A stretch of DNA of 64,000 nucleotides from Hexactinellida sp. DTS-2022 (Eukaryota > Porifera > Hexactinellida). The stretch is taken from positions 806,001 through 870,000 of the forward strand of contig JAPNXP010000003.1 of NCBI GenBank assembly GCA_028753945.1, in the 5' to 3' direction. Position numbers and translations under genes: made by a program. Below the pieces are notes generated by a model that had not been told where the DNA came from, ran no database searches, and worked only from the letters and a program-made list of their open reading frames with translations. Positions 12,032 to 24,376 of this stretch are shown in pieces (the stretch's first letter is position 1; every line of letters begins with the position of its first letter).

Positions 12032-13263
12032 GGATGCTGAACGCGAGTTTACATTAGCTGTAATGGGCAGTTTCCATAGTTTTGTCCAAACAATGGTAAA
12101 TCACTATAAACATAAGATCCTTTATCCTAACTAAGATATTTAGCACTTGAGATCATTTTTTGGAATTATATTTTTGTCAGGGAGTGTGAAAATATTTTTT
12201 TTGGCTTCTCATACCCGTAATACTATAGAATCAAAACTTCTCGGCTTTATCCAGAGTGTTATATTGTGGCGCAAGTTCTGAAAAGTTTTGTACATATTCC
12301 ACACAACTAGGAATGAAAAAATGACTAGCTTTGGTAGTGTAGAGTTCCTACTTTCTATCCTGTGGGTACTTGACCCTTGTTATCTCAAAAATCGGTCAAA
12401 ATTTGACAATTTTACACCAAATTGGTTCAAAGAACACTTAGTTCTTGTACAATCGCTCCCAAGCTAGTCATTTTTATTGACAATAGTGTATACAAGTATA
12501 TCTGAGTTTTTTTAGTCATTCCGCTAAATATTTTTTCTCAACTAATGCCGAGAAGGTCGAAAAAATGAGTTTTGAGATACAAGCGTTCAAAAGTTACCAG
12601 GGTATTCCCACTAATAATAGATACATTTCAATTGGTGTTTCATCCCGGTATGGAAGGAGTATGTAAGCTTCTATTCGTACGATAAGCTTTACATGTATTC
12701 AGTCATTGTTCGTAACTAAATGACTTGATATTTATCCATTTATGCAAATCCACTTTATTTTGGGACACCAGCTGGAAAAGGAATTTGATGTTATTGGCTG
12801 TGAGAATTGTTCGAAATTCAACAGAAAGTTCATTCCAGCAATGTTTTGAACTACTATGTACATGCACCATGTATATTTGTGGAACCTTTCAATTGAATTG
12901 CTTTATATCCCAGAATAATTAAAAAGATAGTCACCATAGAGATTCGAACCCATAACCTCAAGTATACATTCTCCATATTCTTTCCACCGTGCAGTTGATA
13001 CATATTAGTTATATATGAACTGATATTAGTATCAAAATGCACATAAATAACCATCAATGGTGATAAATGTGAGGAATGTTCACATAATCACCGATGTCAT
13101 CAAAAATGACGTCACTAATAATGCACTTTTGAGCAAAAATATTCTAGATTTTTGAAAATTTGCACTTCCAACAGAATTCCAGGTTATTTTTGCATGTTAT
13201 TTCACAATAATCGACACTTAAATTTTTGAAGTTAAATACCGGATAATTTGGCGTCAAGCATCC
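12032..13263. mobile_element. TTAA-D MITE (GGATGCTGAACGCG family), copy 1
   Basis: TTAA at 12028-12031 and 13264-13267 flanks GGATGCTGAACGCG at the left and GGCGTCAAGCATCC at the right. The order of internal blocks is the reverse of copy 3 (53888-55103), to which it is very similar. It carries a tRNA-like segment on the minus strand and one TGACGTCA. Removing it closes the right inverted repeat of the surrounding element. Confidence 0.88.
12930..12994 (-). other. tRNA-like segment inside TTAA-D copy 1
   Basis: The minus strand reads 'ctgcacggtgg...' and ends with a B-box-like 'gggttcgaatctctatggtgac'. The first and last bases pair weakly (GGTG..). The same segment is at 54157-54221 in copy 3. 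Confidence 0.5.
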
Positions 13264-13338
13264 TTAAACTTGCACTATAATAGAACTTGCGCCAAATAGA
13301 GTAAATAGCTAGAATTTATATTGACTAGTATGGATTCA

Positions 13339-13534
13339 CTATTAGGCTAAACTTTGACTATGAATATCTAATTCAAATTTTTCGATTTTTGAAATTCTGA
13401 GCATCTATGTCCTTCTTAGAATTACTAGTACTGTTCAAAAATACAATAATATTTAGGGGTCATCGGGTGTCGAAAATCTACGCCCCTATCTCCTTAACCA
13501 TGTAAAGAATTGGACAAAATAAACCGATTTCGAC
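13339..13534. other. Spacer before the satellite
   Basis: AT-rich, no gene. It contains 'ggctaaactttgac', similar to the duplicated unit at 11630. Confidence 0.3.
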
Positions 13535-14280
13535 TGTAATCATAATTAGAGTCAAACTAAAGTGGACTAGGACAGGCAATAGACTAAGTGGACAGTCCCC
13601 CTCTCTCCCTGTCCGTAGGGCTAGATAAATTGTGTGTTAATATTCGACAAATATGCAGTATTAGATTCAAAACAAAGTGGACGAGGACAGGCAATATACT
13701 AAGTGGACAAACTCCCTATCTCCCTGTCCGAAAGGGCTAGATAAATTGTGTGTTTAGATTCGACAAATATGCAGTATTAGATTCAAAACAAAGTGGACTA
13801 GGACAGGCAATATACTAAGTGGACAGTCTGCCTCTCTCCCTGTCCGTAAGGGCTAGATAAATTATGTGTTAATATTAGTCAAATATGCAGTATTAGATTC
13901 AAACCAAAATGGACTAGGACAGACAATATACTAAGTGGACAGTCTCCCTATCTCCCTGTTCGTCGTCCTAGTTAAATTGTGGGTATATATTAGATAAATA
14001 ATCATAATTAGAGTCAGACCAAAGTGGACTAGGACAGGCAATATACTAAGTGGACAGTCTCCCTCTCTCCCTGTTCGTCGTGCTAGTTAAATTGTGGGTT
14101 TATATTAGATAAATAATCATATTCAGAGTCAAACCAAAGTGGACTAGGGCAGGCAATATACTAAGTGGACATTCTCCCTCTCTCCCTGCCCGTAAGTGCT
14201 AGACAAATTGTGTGTTTATATTAGACAAATATGCAGTATTAGATTCAATCCAAAGTGGGGCACGATAAGTAATATATTAA

Positions 14281-15379
14281 GGCTAAATGTCCCCGGTGTT
14301 TTCCAATCGTCTGATTGATTGTAGCGTATTTTATATGTATAGATTATTGTATTAGCTATCTACTGAAAAAAAGAAATCGACTCTAGCTCTTATACTTTTC
14401 TTAATATATAATTATTTGTGAAACTGGAACTATTAACACGATTAATGCATGTCAGTTAATTGAAAATTCGGTTGGTCATTCAGCTATATGTCCAGAAGAC
14501 CAATATTATGCTTCTAGAATACCTCTGTTATTTAGATCAATGTAATAGAAGTATATTAACAAAAGAGAGTAAGTGTCTAGCTCGTATACTTTTCTTATTA
14601 TAGCCAAATATATGAAACTGGAATTTATACATATTTGATAGACCACCCATGGAGATTTGAGTCTCGAATTTGCTCAGTATTAGATGGCTCCATGCTTTGA
14701 TATCAACATTATTTGACTATAGAGCATGCATCAGCATTGTTTTGAGTAGGGACACGTGAACTTGTATAGTTGATTAAAACTTTCATTTCTATGTTAGAGC
14801 AATGACCGAGCATAATTTTTGGTATATCAACAATTCACCAAAAATTATGCTTGGTCATTGCTCTAACATAGAAATGAAAGTTGTAATCACTTATACAAGT
14901 TCACGTGTCCCTACTCAAAACAATGCTGATGCATGCTCTATAGTCAAATAATGTTGATATCAAAGCATGGAGCCATCTAATACTGAGCAAATTCGAGACT
15001 CAAATCTCCATGGGTGGTCTATCAAATATGTATAAATTCCAGTTTCATATATTTGGCTATATTAAGAAAAGTATACGAGCTAGACACTTACTCTCTTTTG
15101 TTAATATACTTCTATTACATTGATCTAAATAACAGAGGTATTCTAGAAGCATAATATTGGTCTTCTGGACATATAGCTGAATGACCAACCGAATTTTCAA
15201 TTAACTGACATGCATTAATCGTGTTAATAGTTCCAGTTTCACAAATAATTATATATTAAGAAAAGTATAAGAGCTAGAGTCGATTTCTTTTTTTCAGTAG
15301 ATAGCTAATACAATAATCTATACATATAAAATACGCTACAATCAATCGGACCATTGGAAAACACCGGGGACATTTAGCC
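14281..15379. mobile_element. Foldback element in the satellite
   Basis: Two arms of about 545 bp, nearly identical inverted copies, with a loop of about a dozen bases near 14830. Ends are GGCTAAATGTCCCCGG and CCGGGGACATTTAGCC. The duplicated satellite block at 15940-15960 gives the empty site 'aatatactaagtgg', so the target duplication is TAA or CTAA. Non-coding; superfamily uncertain. Confidence 0.88.
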
Positions 15380-18033
15380 CTAAGTGGACAGTATCCATCT
15401 CTCACTGGCCGTAGTGCTAGTTATATTGTGGGTTTATAATACATAAATAATCATAATTAGAGTCAAACCTAAGTGGACTAGGACAGGCAATATACTAAGT
15501 GGACAGTTCCCTCTCTCCCTGTCCGTAAGGGCTAGATAAATTGTGTGTTAATATTAGTCAAATATGCAATATTAGATTCAAACCAAAATGGACTAGGACA
15601 GACAATATACTAAGTGGACAGTCTCCCTATCTCCCTGTTCGTCGTCCTAGTTAAATTGTGGGTATATATTAGATAAATAATCATAATTAGAGTCAGACCA
15701 AAGTGGACTAGGACAGGCAATATACTAAGTGGACAGTCTCCCTCTCTCCCTGTTCGTCGTGCTAGTTAAATTGTGGGTTTATATTAGATAAATAATCATA
15801 TTCAGAGTCAAACCAAAGTGGACTAGGGCAGGCAATATACTAAGTGGACATTCTCCCTCTCTCCCCACCCGTAAGTGCTAGACAAATTGTGTGTTTATAT
15901 TAGACAAATATGCAGTATTAGATTCAATCCAAAGTGGGGCACGATAAGTAATATACTAAGTGGACAGTCTACCTCTCGCCCTGTCCGGAAGTACATGTTG
16001 GGATGAGGTTCTATATTACTTAAATACATCTAATATTATTCAAACTAAATTGGATTAGGACAAGCAATATACTAAGTGGACAGTCTCACCCTCTCCCTGT
16101 TCGTCGTGGTAGTTAAATTGTGGGTTTATATTAGATAAATAATCATATTCAGAGTCAAACCAAAGTGGACTAGGGCAGGCAATATACTAAGTGGACACTC
16201 TCCCTCTCTCCCTGCCCGTAAGTGCTAGACAAATTGTGTGTTCATATTAGACAAATATGCAGTATTAGATTCAATCCAAAGTGGGGCACGATAAGTGATA
16301 TACTAAGTGGAAAGTATCCATCTCTCACTGGCCGTAGTGCTAGTTATATTGTGGGTTTATGATACATAAATAATCATAATTTGAGTCAAACCTAAGTGGA
16401 CTAGGACAGGCAATATACTAAGTAGACAGTTCCCTCTCTCCCTGTCCGTAAGGGCTAGATAAATTGTGTGTTAATATTAGTCAAATATGCAGTATTAGAT
16501 TCAAAACAAAGTGGAATACAATAAGCAATACACTAAGTGGACAGTCTCACTCTCTCCCTATAGGTCGTGCGAGTTAAATTGTGGGTTTATATTGGATAAA
16601 TAATCATAATTAGAGTCAAACCAAAGTGTACTAGGACAGGCAATAACCAAGTGGACAGTCAACCTCTCGCCCTGGCCGGAAGTGCATGTTGAAGTGAAGT
16701 TCTATAAACCAAAATACATCTAATTTTTTTCAAACTAAAGCGGACAAGGACAAGCAATATACTAAGTGGACAGTTTCCCTCTCTCCCTGTCCGTAAGGGC
16801 TAGATAAATTGTGTGTTAATATTAGTCAAATATGCAGTATTAGATTCAAACTAAAGTGGACTAGGACAGTCACAGTACTAAGTGGACAGTCTCCCTCTCT
16901 CCCTGTCCTTAAGGGCTAGATAAATTGTGTGTTTATATTCGACAAATATGCAGTATTAGATTCAAACTAAAGTGGACTAGGACAGTCAATGTACTAAGTG
17001 GACAGTCTCCCTCTCTCCCTGTCCTTAAGGGCTAGATAAATTGTGTGTTTATATTCGACAAATATGCAGTATTATATTCAAAAGAAAGTGGACTAGGACA
17101 GGCAATATACTAAGTGGACAGTCCCCCTCTCTCCCTGTCCTTAAGGGCTTAATAAATTGTGCGTTTATATTCGACAAATATGCAGTATTAGATTCAAAAC
17201 AATGTGAACTAGGACAGGCAATATACTAAGTGGACAGTCTAACTATCTCCCTGTTCGTCGTCCTAGTTAAATTGTGGGTATATATTAGATAAATAATCAT
17301 ATTTAGAGTCAGACCAAAGTGGACTAGGACTGGCAATATACTAAGTGGACAGTCTCCCTCTCTCCCTGTCCTTAAGGGCTAGATAAATTGTGTGTATAAA
17401 TTCGACAAATATGCAGTATTATATTCAAAAGAAAGTGGACTAGGACAGGCAATATACTAAGTGGACAGTCCCCCTCTCTCCCTGCCCATAAGGGCTAGAT
17501 AAATTGTGTGTTTATATTCGACAAATATGCAGTATTAGATTCAAAACAAAGTGGACTAGGATAGGCAATTTAATATCTGGACAGTCTCCCTGTTCGTCGT
17601 CCTAGTTAAATTGTGGGTATATATTAGATAAATTTTCATAATTAGAGTCAGACCAAAGTGGACTAGGACAGGCAATAAACAAGTGGACACTCAACCTCTC
17701 GCCCTGGCCGGAAGTGCATGTTGAAGTGAAGTTCTAAAAACAGAAATACATCTAATTTTATTCAAACTAAAGAAGACAAGGACAAGCAATATACTTAGTG
17801 GACAGTCTCCCTCTCTCCCTGTTCGTAAGGGCTAGTTAAATTGTGTGTATATATTAGATAAATAATCATAATTAGAGTCAAACCAAAGTGGACTAGGACA
17901 GGTGATATACTAAGTGGACAGTCTCCCTCTCTCCCTGTCCGTTAGGGCTAGATAAATTGTGTGTTTATTTTAGACAAATATGCAGTGTTAGATTTTAAAA
18001 CAAAGTGGACTAGGACAGGCAATATACTAAGTG

Positions 18034-18707
18034 GACAGTCTCCGTCTCTCCCTGTTCGTCGTGCTAGTTAAATTGTGTGTATATATTAGATAAATAATCA
18101 TAATTAGAGTCAAACCAAAGTTAACCACGTTAAGCATCATAGTAAGTGGACAGTTTCTGCCTCCCAAGGGCCGGAAGTGCATGTTGAAGTGTGGTTCGAT
18201 ATTACAAAAATACACCTAATTTTAGTAAAACAAAGTGGACTAGGACAAGCAATATACTAAGTGGACAGTCTACTACTCTCCCTGTCCGTGGGGGCAAGAT
18301 ATATTGTGTGTTTAAATTCGAGAAATATGCAGTATTAGATTCAAAACAAAGAGGACTAGGACAGGCAATATACTAAGTGGACAGACTCCCTCAACCCTTG
18401 TTCGCCGTGCTAGTTAAATTGTGTGTATATATTAGGTAAATAATCATAATTTAGAGTCAAACCAAAGTGGACTAGGACAGGCAATATAGTAAGTGGACAG
18501 TCTCCCTCTCTCCCTGTCCGTAAGGGCTAGATAAATTGTGTGTTTATATTAGACAAATATGCAGTGTTTAATTCGAACAAAGTGGGATTTGAAAAGCAAT
18601 ATACTAAGTGGACAGTCTCCATCTCTCACTGGCCGTAAGCTCTTGTTAAAATGTGGGTATATATTGGAAAAATAAACATAATTATTGTCAAACCAAAGTT
18701 GACCACG
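18034..18707 (+). repeat. Higher-order satellite unit, copy 1
   Basis: A run of about 670 bp containing monomer variants 'gttgaccacgttaagcatc' and 'ggaagtgcatgttgaagtg' is repeated in the same order at 20106-20760, with the same odd variants ('attcgagaaatatgc', 'ctcaacccttgt'). This shows duplication of a multi-monomer unit. Confidence 0.8.
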
Positions 18708-18711
18708 TTAA

Positions 18712-19608
18712 CGGTGTCCGGATAGGGATTCAGACAAATTACAATGGTAAATTTGTATTGCTTCTTCATAACTACTTGTGATTCATAACAAGTATCTTCG
18801 AAGGAATTTCTAAGAATAACTGCACTTTTAAAAATTCAAATTTCAAAATGTAGGAAATTATAAATAGAATTTCTAAAAATGGCTTCTAATTGACCGTAAC
18901 ATAGTCTAATAGTCTATAATCTTTTGTAGAAGCACTTCCCAACTTCTAACTAGTTGTTGTATAAGAAATTGAGTTTCTTAGAAACCTATCGAACTAGCGA
19001 TAACAATGAATTTAATTTTTTCTCCTCGATTTTTTTACAGTTTTCGATTCAAAGTCCACATTTCTTCAATTTTTTGGGAAATTTCACACATTCTGTTACT
19101 ATATTCAATCCCAAATCATAAATTACTCATTCTACTTCCTATTTTTTTTCGATATAGTTATGTTATTGACAATGCAGTTGAGTTTGTAAAGATAACTCAA
19201 TCCATTTCATCAAAACTAAGCTTTCTAAATCAATTTTATTATTCTTTGAAACAAGCATTTGAAAATTAAGTGTTTATTTGTTCTAATTTCTCAATATAGT
19301 CACTTACTAACATTTCATTTTGAGTCTAAAGTGTCTTAGTATTCCCCCCCCAATATATTACTTCTAGAAAAAACAAGATAATGTCTACTATTACTCATAC
19401 TCTACTGTAAAATTTCAATGATATCGGCAAAATTTGTAATCTTTACCATATATGGAGGTGTTGCAACGTCATAATGTGACACTTATGAATGACAAAATCA
19501 AAATTAAGATTGGAGGACAAATATTTATGTCATTGAGTGTATATTTATTAAAAAAAAAAAACCCGGTGGAATAAAAGAATTTCTGTAATTAGCCCTGTCC
19601 GGACACCG
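18712..19608. mobile_element. TTAA-C MITE (CGGTGTCC family), 897 bp
   Basis: TTAA at 18708-18711 and 19609-19612. Ends are CGGTGTCCGGATAGGG and CCCTGTCCGGACACCG. The satellite gives the empty site 'ccacgTTAAgcatcat'. A left-truncated copy with very few differences is at 42719-43532. The 87-residue frame at 19006-19269 is shared by both copies but has no recognisable domain and low-complexity composition, so I do not call it a gene. Confidence 0.9.
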
Positions 19609-19612
19609 TTAA

Positions 19613-21754
19613 GCATCATACACTAACCAGCCAAAAGTATTTGAACAATTGGAGTTTTAATGCAAACTGCAATAATCGTCTGGTAACTTATTAGAGGCTG
19701 TTTAGGCTTATCTGAAATGACTATAAATATCTTGCTATAGATATAAATTATATAATATTTTGAATTCACGTGATTTTAGTTAATATCCATGAAGTGGCAT
19801 AAGTGTATCTGCCACGTGCCACTTGTGGCACAAGTGGCACAAATGGGAATGTGGCTGTATTCCAGTAGAGAATAAACGTAATCATTTGAAATTATGCTCG
19901 TAGAGTAATTCGACCATGTGGAATTCAAATCTGCAATCAGAACTTCTATATTCTCATTCCACCTTGATGATCAGAAATTATATATTTAATTAGCTAATTA
20001 TATAGTTAATGAGTTTAATATTAGACAAATATGCAATGATAGATTCGAACCAAAGTGGGACACGAGAAGCAATATACCCAGTGGACAGGCTCCCTCTCTC
20101 CCTGTTCGTCGTGCTAGTTAAATTGTGTGTATATATTAGATAAATAATCATAATTAGAGTCAAACAAAAGTTGACTACGTTAAGCATCATAGTAAGTGGA
20201 CAGTTTCTCCCTCCCATGGGCCGGAAGTGCATGTTGAAGTGTGGTTCGATATTTCAAAAATAATCCTAATTTAGTAAACAAAGTGGACTAGGACAAGCAA
20301 TATACTAAGTGGACAGTCTACTACTCTCCCTGTCCGTAAGGGCTAGATATATTGTGTGTTTAAATTCGAGAAATATGCTGTATTAGATTCAAAACAAAGT
20401 GGACTAGGACAGGCAATATACTAAGTGGACAGTCTCCCTCAACCCTTGTACGCCGTGCTTGTTAAATTGTGTGTATATATTAGGTAAATAATCATAATTT
20501 AGAGTCAAACCAAAGTGGACTAGGACAGGCAATATAGTAAGTGGACAGTCTCCCTCTCTCCCTGTCCGTAAGAGCTAGATAAATTGTGTGTTTATATTAG
20601 ACAAATATGCAGTGTTTGATTCGAACAAAGTGGGATTTGAAAAGCAATATACTAAGTGGACAGTCTCCATCTCTCACTGGCCGTAAGCTCTTGTTAAAAT
20701 GTGGGTATATATTGGACAAATAAACATAATTAGAGTCAAACCAAAGTTGACCACGGAAAGCATCATACTAGTAAGTGGACAGTTTCTCACTCCCAAGGTT
20801 CGGAAGTGCATGTTGAAGTGTGTTTCGATATTACAAAAATAAACCCAATTTAGTAAACAAAGTGGACTAGCACAAGCAATATACTAGGTGGACAGTCTCC
20901 CTCTCTCCCAGTCCGTAAGGGCTAGATAAATTGTGTGTTTATATTAGACAAATATGCAGTGTTAGATTCGAACCAAAGTGGGACACGATAAACAATATAC
21001 TAAGTGAACAGTCTACCTTTCTCCCTGGCCGGAAGTGCATGTTGGGGTGAGGTTTTATATTACATAAATAAATCTAAAATTATTCAAACTAAAGTGGATT
21101 AGGACAAGCAATATACTAAGTGGACAGTCTGCCTCTCTCCTTGTTCGTCGTGCTAGATAAATTGTGTGTTTATATTAGACAAATATGCAGTGTTAGATTC
21201 GAACCAAAGTGGGACACGATAAACAATATACTAAGTGGACAGTCTACCTTTCTCCCTGGCCGGAAGTGCATGTTGGGGTGAGGTTTTATATTACATAAAT
21301 AAATCTAAAAGTATTCAAACCAAAGTGGACAAGGACAGGAAATATACTAAGCGGACAGTCTCCCTCACTCCCTGTCCGTAAGGGCTAGATAAATTGTGTT
21401 TTTCCATTAGACAAATATGCAGTGTTAGATTCGAACCAAAGTGGGACACGATAAACAATATACTAAGTGGACAGTCTACCTTTCTCCCTGGCCGGAAGTG
21501 CATGTTGGCGTGATGTTTTATATTACATAAATAAATCTAAAATTATTCAAACCAAAGTGGACAAGGACAGGAAATATACTAAGCGGACAGTCTCCCTCTC
21601 TCCCTGTCCGTAAGGGCTAGATAAATTGTGTTTTTCTATTAGACAAATATGCAGTGTTAGATTCGAACCAAAGTGGGACTTGATAAGCAATATACTAAGT
21701 GGACAGTCTCAATCTCTCCCTGGCCGTAAGCTCCAATTAAAATGTGGGTATATA
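19613..21754 (+). repeat. Satellite array, second block
   Basis: Same 116-bp monomers, including higher-order copy 2 (20106-20760) and three successive type-C-rich units at 21030, 21260 and 21500. Interrupted near its start by a truncated Tc1-like element. Confidence 0.93.
19621..20021. mobile_element. Truncated Tc1/mariner-like MITE
   Basis: Starts after TA with CACTAACCAGCCAAAAGTAT and follows the left part of the element at 21755. The right end is missing: satellite resumes at about 20022 in mid-monomer, which suggests deletion or unequal exchange. Confidence 0.75.
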
Positions 21755-22425
21755 CACTGACCAGCCAGAAGTATTTGAACAATAGGGATTCTAATGCACA
21801 CACAATATTCTTACGGTACCTTATTAACGGCTATCTAAACTACTCTGAAATGACTATAAATAACTTATTATAGATATACATATGAAAATATTGTGATTTC
21901 AATTAAATTTAGAAATATTCACGAAGTGGCATAAGTGTTTCTGCCACGTGCCACTTGTGGCATAAGTGGCACAAATGGAAATGTGGCTGTATCACAGTAG
22001 AAAATATTCGGATTGATTTGAAATTATGCACTTAGAGTAATTTAACTATGTGGAATTCAAATCTGCTATCAGAATTAATATATTAACATTGCAACTTAAT
22101 TATCACAAATTAATTATTTAATGAGCTAATTATATATTTAATGAGTTTAAGGATGCTGTACGCGAAAATATGGTGAATTTTATGTTAACAATGGAAAACG
22201 AGTTTATGCTGCTATGTTGTAGTTCAATAACATAATTTTAACCTAGAAGTGCAATTTTCCAAAAATCACATTTCTAGGACCTTCCCTGAGGCTATTTAGT
22301 GACGTCATTATTATTGAAATGACCAAATATGGAGATTTTTACTATATTTTATACTTTTATAAAGTTTTCCTTATATATATATAGCATTCAAGTATCAGAA
22401 CCAGATTATTATAAATTTTAAGCCC

Positions 22426-22493
22426 TGGTGGACGTTTGGGTAGCGAACTGGCCAGGCGAGCGCGCAGCCCGGGTTCGAACCCCAGTCCTACCA
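22426..22493 (+). other. tRNA-like segment inside TTAA-D copy 2
   Basis: 'tggtggacgtttgggtagcga' then a B box 'gggttcgaaccccag' and 'tcctacca'. Six of seven acceptor pairs can form (TGGTGG with CCTACCA), the best tRNA-like fold in the window. The D and anticodon arms are irregular and it sits inside a repeat, so I call it a tRNA-derived promoter, not a working tRNA gene. Confidence 0.5.
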
Positions 22494-22839
22494 ATTCTTT
22501 TTATCCAATTTTTTGTCAATTAGCTTATCAAGTGATTACATCACTTGCTCATACCTTGATACTTCCGGCGATACTGTTTACAACATTGTATTGGGTAAAC
22601 ATCTTTGCGGTTGTCAAACTGCATATTCATTAATTATTAGTGTACAAATCATCAAACAACTAGACTCGAAGTTTGAAAAGTATAAATTCCAGGATTTAGG
22701 AATTTCACATTTCGACTTCAAACCAGATATTTCTTTTACAACTATATTGTGTAATATTTCTCCAAAAAACATATGTAGATCATTAGATTATTAGCATATG
22801 TCTTCGGCTTATTACTCTGCAAGCGATAATTCTAAGGAA

Positions 22840-23600
22840 CCCAACCGAATGTGGGCACATTGTGATAGTTGCACATAGTTTGATGAACACTCCTATCATC
22901 CCGACATCGAAGTTCATCAGTCTTCCCCGATTCTTTCACCCATGTCTTCCTGATCCTTTCACCCGTGTCTTCCCCGAGCCTCTCACCCGTATCTTCACAG
23001 CCCACTTCTTGACTAACAACTCCCCTTCCGAGCATAGACATTTTTCTTCTCAAGCGAATTTCTTCTTCCACGAATCTTCCTATCCTCCTTCCTTGTCAGA
23101 GTTTCCAAAAAGACCCAGACATTTGATGGCAAACGATGCACATCCCCCTAATCAGTTCCTCACAGTCTTCAATTGAAACGACACCTCTCAGGTGTAAACA
23201 ACATTCGTTCAAAGTCCATTCACGGAGATATTGAAACCGATATATATTCTACTACAATTCAAGAAATGCCACGTTGAGACTATTGGACAACGCCTTTGAG
23301 GCTCTAGAAAGAAGAACATCCATAGTTGGATACTCCGATAAAGACTGATAGAGTGGACGGGTAGAACGAGACCTTCTCCTGGATGAAGGAGGTAGCAGTT
23401 ATATCCCCGAACCTACTGTGGCTTAGAAGTTTACCCCTAGACCACCCACGACGATGCCAACCAGATCCAGACTGTAGGGAGGGGGGAGGCAGGGAAATTT
23501 ACCAGCATGCATTGGAAAGGGAGTTAAACGCCGCATGATCGTTGCATGATACCTCCGAGTCATTCAACGACTCAGATGAGTACCTACTAGGATGAAAAAA
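22840..23600. other. GC-richer insert in TTAA-D copy 2
   Basis: This block is clearly richer in C and G than its surroundings and absent from copies 1 and 3. It holds three imperfect 24-bp tandem units ('tttcacccatgtcttcctga' and variants, 22931-23004). The proline-rich frame at 22862-23176 has no known domain. It could be a captured genomic piece or the 5' part of a retroposon. Confidence 0.45.
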
Positions 23601-24376
23601 CAAGCGATTTGCATGTATAATGACTGGGAATAATCAAAGAAACTTTGAACGCTTGTTTCTCAAAACACGGTTTTTTAGACTTTGGGAGGTTTTATGTCAA
23701 AGGTTATAGAGCGGAAATAGTTAAAACTTTCAGATATCCTTCTATACACTATAACTAATAAATTTGACCTTGATTGTGAAGATCCAACAATTTCTTCCTG
23801 TTTATTTAACTCGTTTCAAGGTAAAATTGTCAAAATTTGACCCTATTTTGACAAAACAAGGTATAGATAATTCCAGAATAGAAAGTAAGTGCGCTACAGT
23901 TCCAGTCGAGGTCAATTTTTTATTCCTAGTAATGATGAATATACAGTATAATTTTTAGAACTTACGCCCTAACAGTTTCTGCTGGAATTGCTCGAAAAGT
24001 TTTGATTCTATTGTATTACGTCAATGGGAAGCCAATGCACACATTTTCTTATAGCATGCCAAAAATAGAATTCTCAGAAATGCACTCAAGTACTAAATAT
24101 CTTAGTTAGGGTCATAGATCTTATGTTTTTAGTGATTTAACATTAATTGAATAAAACTGTAGAAACTACCCATAGTACCTAATAGGATTTCGCGTTCAGC
24201 ATCCTTAACGCCTCCATAAAATTGTAAATTCGAAAAATCTTCTGTTTTAATATACTTTACATATTGTTTCATGTAAATAGCCATTTTGCAGGATCTACTA
24301 TTGTTATAATGCTGGTAAAACTCAAATGTCTGAATACAAATTATTGCTGTTCAAATACTTTTGGCCGGTTAGTGTA

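Larger units (their letters stand above)
10449..13338. mobile_element. Unclassified element with about 150-bp inverted ends
   Basis: Left end block 'aatataaattctagct' through 'tttggcgcaagttcta', 'tagtgcaatttaactct' and 'gtacaagggatttcgcca' recurs inverted at 11970-12027 plus 13264-13325, the right copy being split by a TTAA-D element. Inside are a TTAA-A fragment (10629-11111) and a direct duplication of about 110 bp ('tttgacatggtatctatcc' at 11458 and 11638). The outermost bases and the target duplication are unclear. No transposase is visible. Confidence 0.6.
13535..18707 (+). repeat. Satellite array, about 116-bp monomers (first block)
   Basis: The core 'agtggactaggacaggcaat' / 'atactaagtggacagtct' / 'ccctctctccctg' recurs every 116 bp or so (for example 'ctag' after the core at 13621, 13737 and 13853). 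At least three monomer types alternate after the core: type A 'tccgtaagggctagataaa'; type B 'ttcgtcgtgctagttaaatt'; type C 'ggccggaagtgcatgttgaa'. All run in the same direction. The array is opened by a foldback at 14281-15379. A block of about 390 bp before the foldback (13872-14270) is repeated almost unchanged at 15562-15955. Confidence 0.95.
22151..24204. mobile_element. TTAA-D MITE copy 2, enlarged
   Basis: TTAA flanks (22147-22150, 24205-24208) with ends GGATGCTGTACGCG and CGCGTTCAGCATCC. The final 600 bp match 54540-55103 (copy 3). It is about 800 bp longer than copies 1 and 3, because of extra material between the tRNA-like segment and about 23620. Confidence 0.85.
21755..24374. mobile_element. 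Tc1/mariner-like MITE, TA target, with nested TTAA-D
   Basis: Ends CACTGACCAGCCAGAAGTAT and ATACTTTTGGCCGGTTAGTG, with TA on both sides (21753-21754, 24375-24376). The satellite site 'gggtatatattggacaaa' is restored when it is removed. Without the nested TTAA-D copy it is only about 560 bp. It shares the palindromic-looking 'gccacgtgccacttgtgg' block with the truncated copy at 19621. Non-coding. Confidence 0.87.

Noticed and set aside
13535-18707. Regular repeats resembling a CRISPR array
   Set aside because: The whole 116-bp unit is repeated, including the would-be spacers; there are no unique spacers or cas genes. It is a eukaryotic satellite.
19006-19269. 87-codon ORF conserved between 19006 and 42931
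   Set aside because: Both copies belong to the same nearly identical MITE; conservation only reflects recent copying. No recognisable domain and low-complexity composition.
17041-21503. Short ORFs of 60-80 codons repeated through the satellite
   Set aside because: They recur because the monomers recur, on both strands, and have no domain or start context. Chance frames of tandem DNA.
22426-22493. Working tRNA gene
   Set aside because: The B box and most of the acceptor stem are good, but the other arms are irregular and the segment is inside a transposable element.
22862-23176. Proline-rich secreted-looking protein
   Set aside because: No signal peptide, imperfect 24-bp repeats, and the frame is found in only one copy of the repeat family.
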